Shown here piece by piece: positions 56,837 to 64,000 of a stretch of DNA of 64,000 nt. Every line of letters begins with the position of its first letter. Within the stretch, counting starts at the first letter, position 1. A program made the translations under genes and the position numbers. Source of the stretch: Rhizomys pruinosus (taxonomy: Eukaryota; Chordata; Mammalia; Rodentia; Spalacidae); assembly GCA_009823505.1 (NCBI GenBank), contig VZQC01009601.1, positions 2,866,440 to 2,930,439 of the forward strand, in the 5' to 3' direction. Below the pieces are notes generated by a model. That model did no database searches, was not told the origin of the DNA, and worked only from the letters and a program-made list of their open reading frames with translations.

Positions 56837-58288
56837 ATGGTTTTCTAATATCGCTTATCATCTGTAATATGATTGGATGGGTAATATGGTTATCTTTCTG
56901 CTTCTTTCCCATTGTCCATTTCTCCAAGTTCTGTCAGCAATCTGAATTTCATTTGGAGGGAATCCATGTTTTGGGATATTATTGGCTGTTTTGCCAAATA
57001 AATTTTGGATTTTCACTGACTGAAGTAAATCCATCAACATCATTTCCTTATGGTAGGAATCTTAAAGAACCTGAAGGTGAGCATACATTGTATAAAAAAT
57101 TGGAGAATAACAGAGAGTTATGTGGTACTTAAAGGGAATTTGGAACTACAAGATCAAGAACTTGAAGCTTGACATATATTCAGAAAATTAATTTATAGAC
57201 TACAATAAGTCCTCTTTTGCTTAAGGGAGTTCTGACAGTATTTTCTGAAGCATGCTAGCAGATGATACCATTGATCAAACCTCCAAAGTCCTTTTCAGCT
57301 CGATAGCTCTAGTTCTGTATTGATGTCTTCTGATTGAGGATTATTCAGAATTAAAAACAAAATAAATTCAGAGGTGCTGCCAAAGGCAGGCCGAAGTTCT
57401 CCAGAGAGATATGGCTGAGGGGAGGAAACCTTGGCAGAAAGCCTCTCTGTGCACATTCATCTAAAGAGAACTGATTTATGTGAGGCTCACGTCTGCAGTA
57501 TTTTACAACTGTAATGGCCAGTAAATAAAAAGAAATTGTTTCTGTCAGCTTACCACCTCTCCTTTCTTGAATGGGAGAAGCTGAAGTGCCTAGTCTTCTA
57601 AAAATTCTATAAAGGTCAAAAGGGACTGTGTTCTGACTTCCCCGCAGAGGAAGCTGCTTTTGGATTTTAATGCTAGAATGAAGTATCATGTTACCATCCC
57701 TTATAGATTCAGTAATGCCCGTGGCTTTTAATAAACTTAAAAATCTACATCAACAGAGCTTGGAAGTACAGCTTACATTTTAAATACAAAAGGACTAAAA
57801 TGTATTCTATATTTGATTGAATCCTACCATGTAACTGGAGGGAAGTAATACTTTATTTTCCTATGTGCCTGGGTACTAATAACATCACAGAATAAACTTT
57901 CAGAAGGTACTATCAGGAACAAAGTTTTACATTATCAGCACATTATTAACCATAAATAGTTCTTTGTTTTCATTTTATATGTGGCTATTTTAAGATTTTA
58001 TAGACTCAGTCCACTCTGAAGCTGAATGTTAGTTGCATCCAATTCATATTTTTTGAACTGAGTAACAGTCAAGTCTAGTGAATGAATTATTCCTTTTATT
58101 TAATAAAACAGGGTTCACAATTGTGAAAGAAGAAGACCTGGATAGTGTGATGTATTGCCATCAAAGGCAGTGTTTAAAAGTAATAATGAATGCTGAGTCC
58201 AGCTTCAAGTGCTTGGTCCATCGCTTGCTACCTATAGGACCAAAGAAAGGCTTCTCCAGGTGGAATTTACATTATAAAACAGAACTTT
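56837..58288. other. Unclassified sequence
   Basis: About 1.45 kb with no recognised element. A 112-codon minus-strand frame (57,351-57,689) has no domain I recognise. Confidence 0.45.
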
Positions 58289-58505
58289 GGGGCTGGAGAA
58301 ATGGCTCAGCAGATAAGAGCACTGGCTGCTCTTGCAGAGGACCCAGGTTTGATACTCACCACCCACATAGTGGCTAACAATTGTCTGTAACTCTAGTTCT
58401 AGGGGATCTGGTGCCCTCTTGTAACTTTCACAGACATTGCCTGACAGGTTTGCACTTACACACATGCAAGCAATATATTCATACACACAAAATAAAATGT
58501 AATCA
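58289..58505 (+). mobile_element. B3-type SINE
   Basis: ggggctggagaaatggctca, ggctgctcttgcagaggacc, a single aactctagttctagg block and a tail of cacaaaataaaat. Moderately old. Confidence 0.9.
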
Positions 58506-59611
58506 GCAAACATTTTATAAAACAGAGTTGTTAATAATAGCAGCATAATGGGCTATGGTTAGGGTAAATAGGCTAACATTTGCAAATGCTCAAATAATGG
58601 AGAATAACGGGGTGAAGATCTGCTGGAGATCATGTTGTTTTGAGCACTATACCACATTTCCATTTTGGTTGGATTTTATATATTTTACTTTAGTTCAATA
58701 AAATAAGCTTTTGTGAGAAAAATCTTAATTGTAAACTCAGTCATATGTCAAGTTGTTCCAAAGGATGAATAACAGGAAAATTAAAGGGCAGCAGAATTTG
58801 TAGGAGACATTTAAGACTAATATGGAATGGCTGAAATAAATATATTCTATGATTCAGGACAGGCTGTCCAAATATAGTCCTGTGTGAAAAAAGGAGTCAT
58901 TCGAAACTTAGCAAATAACAGAGACCCTTTAGAACACTTCGTGGAGTTTCCATAACATCAAGAAAAACACAGATGAATCTTCCAGGAGAAAATGTACATG
59001 CATCCCATCTCTTCTACACTTCTCTACAAACTCAGTTAACCTGCAATAGCCATTTGACAGTACCTGTAGCTGTCTCCAATGAAAATGAAGAAACAGACTA
59101 AGTAATTCAGTTTGACCTAAAATATTGGGACTTAGTGGCTTATTTATTACCTGTAGAAACCAAGGAGCAAGCAAGAAGAGAGGGAGGGAAAAGACCTAAA
59201 CCAGTGCATTCAGAAGGTTGCTACTTCACCACCAACCACGGCTGATGTTGCAGCTCAGTTGTTGAGTACTAGCCTAGAATAGAGGAAGTCCAAGAGTCAA
59301 TATTCCAAGCATGGGAAGAAAGAAAATAAAAGAAAGAACAGAGAAAAAGAGGAGACTGTTTGCATTTGAGAACACTGAATTTTTGCCTGAACTTGCAAGT
59401 TTGAGGAAATTATGAAAACAAAAAAAGTGACTATTTCAGAGATGTTAAGAAAGATAAAATATGTTTTCATTAAGGACAAGAGAAAAAAAAATCTAATGAA
59501 TTAAAATAACTATGCAGTCCAAGAACTTTGTCATGACCATTTAAATGATAGGCACCTAACACTTCGCTAGTTATTACAGGTGCAAGTCTGGGTTCAGTTG
59601 TTACATTTCCA
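58506..59611. other. Unclassified sequence
   Basis: About 1.1 kb without a recognised element. Confidence 0.45.
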
Positions 59612-59815
59612 GAGAGCCAGAGAGTCAGCTCAGTGGATAAGAACCTTGGCTGCACTTGCAGAGGATCCAGCTTCTGTTCTCAGCACCCACATGGTGATTA
59701 ACAACTCCAGTTTCAGGGAATCTGTCACATTCTTCTGGTCTCTGTGGACACTGAATGCAAGAATGCCCTGACAGACATGTAGGTAAGACACTCATACACA
59801 TAAAGTAAAAGTAAC
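59612..59815 (+). mobile_element. B3-type SINE, old
   Basis: agagagtcagctcagtggat, gctgcacttgcagaggatcc, cagcacccacatggtgatta and a cacataaagtaaaag tail. Confidence 0.82.
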
Positions 59816-60340
59816 TTTTTAAAGTTACAAAATACTAGTAAATTGAGACTGAATCTAAGCAGAGAAGTCAAAACTACAGAAAATCCTGGTAGTTATCAAA
59901 ATAGAGTTTGTAAGTAGAACTCTGTGATGAATAAAATCAAGCAAGCAAGCAGCAAAATGGGAGAATCAAGAAGAAAACCACAGGATAGCCTATCAACACA
60001 CCATTAGCTGCACAGAAGGAAGCCACAACTCAAGAGTTAGAAGACCAGGGGAAGTTCAGCCTGGAAACTTCCAGAATGAACAGTAGATGGGTATTTCTCA
60101 GTTATGCTATAAGAAACAGGAAATCTGTCCTTAAATATATCAGTTCCTACAAAGCTTTATAGAAACTCCAAATGGTCAGTGTAAGACTTTGTTTTTTTTT
60201 TTTTTTTTGTTTGTTTGTTTTTAGTGTGTGACTCTTTGAAAATGACAAAGATTCAGCTTCTTCCCTGCCAACTTTAGCTTTGGAGATAGCAGTGTCCATC
60301 TGGCACAGGTGGCTAGTAGAAAATAAGGTGTGACCAGTGT
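59816..60340. other. Unclassified sequence with a T-run
   Basis: No recognised element; a T18 run followed by GTTT units lies at about 60,191-60,222. Confidence 0.45.
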
Positions 60341-60900
60341 ACATTTTTTAATTTTTTATTAAACTTTTTCCATAGGTCATACATCATTCCTCAGTCAAAT
60401 CTAGAGTCACTTCCCTTTCTATGCCCCCACCCCCAAGTCCCTGCACTCTGCCATACAGGTCCTACATCTTTTTCTGAGTCTTTCCATAGTTTTTTTTCAG
60501 TTCTTTTGTTGTTGTTCTCTCCAACTTGTATTGTTACAGTATATGTGTATATACATATATACATACATACATACATACATGCATGCATACACACATATCA
60601 CTTGCATTGGAGGATTTTTTTTCCCAAAAGATGCCCTGTTTTCCTTGAGGAAGTGCTCAAAGGTTCCTCCTTGGCGATCCCAAACAACCATCAATCCTGC
60701 ACTTTTGCTCCACATTGGGATCTTTCCCTCCCATTGTCCCCCAAATGAAGTCCAGTAAACATGTGTCCTGGGCTGTATCATGGAGGCCAGTGCAGTGCCC
60801 CTTTTTAACTCAGAGAAAGTCTTTCTCAAACATCGTTTTGTACTTTCCATGTTGTTTCATGACTTGTTAGACAAGAAAGTCAGATATTTATTCTCAAATT
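60341..60900 (-). mobile_element. LINE-1 3' UTR fragment (antisense)
   Basis: ttttttattaaactttttcc, a pyrimidine-rich tract with atgcccccacccccaagtcc, then ctacatctttttctgagtct resemble the left ends of the 2.76 and 54.86 kb copies. A CATA-rich tract lies at 60,540-60,600. Confidence 0.6.
60540..60600. repeat. Degenerate (CATA)n tract
   Basis: Alternating CATA, TATA and CATG units over about 60 bp. Confidence 0.85.
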
Positions 60901-60919
60901 CATCAGTGGTCAGTAGAAT

Positions 60920-61470
60920 AGTTTTTTTTTTCACATAAACTTATTTTTATTTTTTAAACAAATCTAGACCCGTGTCCCCCCCCATTCCCCCACCTCACTA
61001 GAGCTCATGCATTCTGCTAAACATGCTTTTCATCTCTTTCTCAGTCTTTCTCAATATTCTCCATGAGGAAGTTGACTATTTTGAGCAGAAGTTCACTGTT
61101 TCGGTCAGTTCTTTGATGCAGTCCTTTCTGTTGTTGTTGCTGCTGTTGTTGTTTCCAATATGCATCACTCCCAACTGCTTTGGTCAAAAGCTCAGGGGTC
61201 ATACACATGAAATACTTACAACTAGGTAATTGGCACTAGCATCTACAGATGAGGGATACCATTCATCGTTTGTTTTTCTGGGAATGTGTTACTTCACTCA
61301 GCATGTTGTCCTCTAGCTCCAACCATTTTCCTGCAAAGCTCATGATGTCATCTTTCTTTATTGCTGCATAGAACTCCATTGTGTAGATGTACCACATTTT
61401 CTCTATCCACTCATCAGCTGAGGGGCATTTGGGTTGGTTCCAGCTCCTTGCTATTGTGAAGAGAGCTGAA
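60920..61470 (-). mobile_element. Second LINE-1 3' UTR and ORF2 end (antisense)
   Basis: Starts again with the UTR-type tttttttttcacataaactt, has gcattctgctaaacatgctt, and continues into ccattgtgtagatgtaccac and gcatttgggttggttccagc. It therefore overlaps in content with the fragment to its left, so two insertions or a duplication are present. Cut off near 61,470. Confidence 0.72.
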
Positions 61471-61711
61471 ATTGTTTTTAACCTTTGTTTCTCTTAAATG
61501 AATGTGAGTCCATAGTCACTCCTACAAGTATGTTTGAGCAAGATTGAATAAAAGTCAGACTCTGCTAAAAAGCAAGTTATCAAGAAGCAAAGATTTTAAG
61601 TAGAAAATAAGAATATCTTCTAAAAGAGTCAATATGATTAAATAGTACTTGAAATCAAAGCAAATAAATAAAAAGATAGGATTGTATTTATTCTTTGGAC
61701 AGATGTGATTT
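61471..61711. other. Unclassified sequence
   Basis: No recognised element. Confidence 0.4.
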
Positions 61712-61970
61712 AGGTTCTTTATTTATTTATTTATTTATTTATTCATTTTCTATGTGTGTGAATGTACAGTCTGCATGTAGGTTTGTGCACCCATGTCGTG
61801 CAATGCTGTGGAGGTCAGAAGAGGGTGTCAGATTCCCCTAGAACTGGAATTTTCCTGGAATTGGAGTTACAGACGGTTCTCAGCTGCCATGTGGGTGCTG
61901 GGGATTGAACCCGGGACCTCTGCAAGAGCAGTCATCGGTGCTCTTAACCACTAGGCTATCTCTCCAGCCC
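61712..61970 (-). mobile_element. SINE with 17-bp duplication (antisense)
   Basis: Opens with (TTTA)n (61,719-61,743), the expanded tail. The doublet ctagaactggaattttcctg / gaattggagttacag is present, slightly diverged. It shares the TCA insertion (agcagtcatcggtgctctt) with the copy at 32.9 kb. Possible imperfect flanking duplication (atttaggttctt and aattaaggttcct). Confidence 0.9.
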
Positions 61971-62702
61971 CAATTAAGGTTCCTCTATATACTAAGTAAG
62001 ACCAGTAGCTAACATAGGAAGTGATCAAGGTACCGACTCTGCCATTGAGGATCCTAGGGATTAGAGAAAGATTTACTAAGTAAACTTATAGAATGGAAGA
62101 CCAAGCAGCACAAGTATCAATTGTCCTGCTTATTGTGTCAAGATGCTACACAACAGATTTACAAAAACTGAATTTTCCTTCAAAGACTATAAAAATCTCT
62201 TTTATTGAGAATATTATCCCTCCTTGTAGGCTGACCTTTTATGTGTCTGTTCTGGTCTTAAAATATCAAATGTATGCATCTTAATACTTTTGAGTTGGAG
62301 AAAGTAAAATCAAATACAACCTTTTTATATATTATTTTCTAGATAAATTATTAGTAGATAGTAGGTCTTCAAATTGAGAAGCAATAACCTGTGATTTCTA
62401 AAAAGTCTATTTCAATTCAATAAATGACTATCTTCAAAATATTGTACTTATATTTTGGAATGTCTCTGAGAACAGAGAGGATTAATAAAACCTCTAGCCA
62501 TCAGTCTATCAAGAGAGGGAAGAGAGCTGTAAATCAGATATGCAAACAACAATCATTTTTACCATTGTAAGATAATCCAGTCTGAGTCTGATTGTGAGCC
62601 AGTTCCTTCTGCCCTGTCACTCTTTATCACGACTGCTCATAAGTCAACAATAACTGGATAAAAGCACACATAACAGCAAGTTCACAAGTGAATGCAAATT
62701 GT
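61971..62702. other. Unclassified sequence
   Basis: No recognised element. Confidence 0.45.
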
Positions 62703-62982
62703 GAAATAAAGATGTTAGGCTGGAGAGATGGCCTAGCGGTTAAGAGCGCCGACCGCTCTTGCAGAGGACCCGGGTTCGATCCCCAGCACCCACATGGCGG
62801 CTGAGAACCGTCTGAAACTCCAACTCCAGGAGAACTCCAGCTCCAGGGGAATCCGACGCCCACTTCTGACCTCCGCGGCATTGCACGACACGGGTGCACA
62901 GACTTGCATGCAGACAATACATTCGTACACATACAGAAATAAAAAATTAATAAAAAAATTAAAAAAAGAAATAAAGATGTTA
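62703..62982 (+). mobile_element. Young tRNA-derived SINE with 17-bp duplication
   Basis: Body 62,718-62,967. A box tggcctagcgg and B box gggttcgatcc intact; doublet aactccaactccaggag / aactccagctccagggg. Target-site duplication gaaataaagatgtta at 62,703-62,717 and 62,968-62,982. Very CpG-rich, so among the youngest insertions. A 127-codon antisense frame across it is a by-product of the SINE. Confidence 0.97.
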
Positions 62983-63374
62983 GGAAAACTGACCAGTGCT
63001 GGGGATCCATTACTTCACATAAAATGCATTCATATGTGAGGCGCTTAGATGTTAATTCTTCTTCTGAATCTTATGCATTGACTTCCATTGGGGAGGCCGG
63101 ATAGAAGGGCAGCAGGAAACACAACATTCAGGCTCCTCATTTTTTTTGCAGAAAGAGAAGTCACCAAAGCTTTGACATAATTAGCAGTTTGGAGGGATGA
63201 AAATTGGCATGTTGATGAGTCCCACCACAGAGAAGGCAATATACAAACAAAATAGTTGATACAAATGGGTATTAATGTAGAACAGGCATCTCAATAACAG
63301 TCATATATGAAACATAATATAAAGTCCCTGTGTGATGGTCATTATTGTCCAGTAGACAAGAACTACGATCTTTC
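62983..63374. other. Unclassified sequence
   Basis: No recognised element. Confidence 0.4.
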
Positions 63375-63645
63375 AAGAGACAATCTCTGGGCATGTCTGT
63401 GAGGAAGTTTCTGGATTGGGTTGACTAAAGTAGGAGGACTCATTATACATGTGGCTAGCACTGTTCCATGAGCTGGGGCCCAGAACCGAATAAAAAGAGA
63501 ACTTGATTTGATGGGCCTTAACATCCAGGACAGAACACATGTAATCTGGTGGGTGCCCTTGGGGAGCTACATAGAAAGGAGGAAGTGTAAATATGATCAA
63601 CATGTATCATATGAAATGCACAAAAATTCAATATAATGTCTTTTT
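63375..63645 (+). mobile_element. Possible LTR-like and LINE 3' end remnants
   Basis: gggcatgtctgtgaggaagt and gaaccgaataaaaagagaac resemble the sense strand of the LTR-like family seen antisense at 42.03-42.43 kb. The final part (tatgatcaacatgtatcata, then tgcacaaaaattcaatataa) resembles a LINE 3' end. Both calls are weak. Confidence 0.35.
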
Positions 63646-64000
63646 ACAAGAAAGTGAGCTGAGCATGGCCATTTATCTCTCTTTTCATGACTCTGGATAA
63701 GATGTGACCTGCAGTATCAAGCCCTTGCTGCCATGGCTCCATCATGAATTTCCCTTCAAACTCTGAGCCACAGGCATCACTTCCTCCCTTCTGTTACTTA
63801 TGACAGCCAATTTGTTGCAGAAATTCTTAAGAAAAATAATTAAGATAAGAGGTGGAGATCCTTGCCCTTGAACTCCACCTCTCTCAGCATCTATGCATGC
63901 AGCTTTGGGATCAAGACTATGTTTGCTTTTCTTCTGCTTTACCTAGAGGTATATGTGGAAAAATGACAGTGATAACTGTGAGAATAGCTTCCTGTTTTGT
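63646..64000. other. Unclassified sequence
   Basis: No recognised element up to the window end. Confidence 0.4.

Noticed and set aside
57351..57689. 112-codon minus-strand frame
   Set aside because: No recognisable motif, no flanking splice or promoter signal, and composition like its surroundings.
62627..63010. 127-codon minus-strand open frame
   Set aside because: It runs through the SINE at 62.7 kb. Near-identical peptides occur at every antisense SINE copy (for example 28.3, 32.9 and 53.5 kb), so it is repeat-derived.

Overview
This window is non-coding, repeat-dense nuclear DNA from a muroid rodent. The SINE content shows this: 7SL-derived B1 elements, tRNA-derived B2/B3-type elements and composite B4-type elements lie side by side, a combination known from Muroidea. 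The youngest SINEs carry a 17-bp internal duplication that I do not recognise from house mouse, so a muroid outside Mus is more likely. The exact species cannot be read from the sequence. I found no functional protein-coding gene, no structural RNA gene and no CRISPR. Nearly all open frames are short chance frames or run through repeats.

Layout. 0-8.6 kb: AT-rich sequence, an antisense LINE-1 3' part (2.76-4.35 kb), clustered SINEs including a B1 nested in an older SINE, and a nearly pure purine tract (6.64-6.84 kb). 8.6-11.5 kb: a decayed antisense LINE-1 ORF2 joined to LTR-like sequence. 11.5-18.2 kb: mostly unclassified, with a few SINEs. 18.2-21.5 kb: two copies of one LINE-like 3' end in opposite orientation. 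21.8-28.6 kb: LINE-1 UTR-type fragments and SINEs. 31.3-31.95 kb: a minisatellite with a 35-bp unit. 32-38 kb: a LINE-1 reverse transcriptase fragment and LTR-like remnants. 38-45 kb: recent SINEs, two of them forming an inverted pair. 45.5 kb: a perfect 78-bp palindrome. 46-50 kb: a rearranged endogenous retrovirus between direct repeats. 54.9-61.5 kb: more antisense LINE-1 plus a foldback structure at 56.25-56.84 kb.

The parts do not work together as a pathway; the window records successive retrotransposition and rearrangement. Recent events are clearest for the SINEs, where nine insertions keep target-site duplications of 10-17 bp. The most unusual items are the 78-bp palindrome, the split and inverted retroviral pol fragments, the foldback and the minisatellite. 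I see no convincing new biological system. Repeat family names are by recognition, not by database search; boundaries are generally good to about 10-30 bp, and better where target-site duplications are given.
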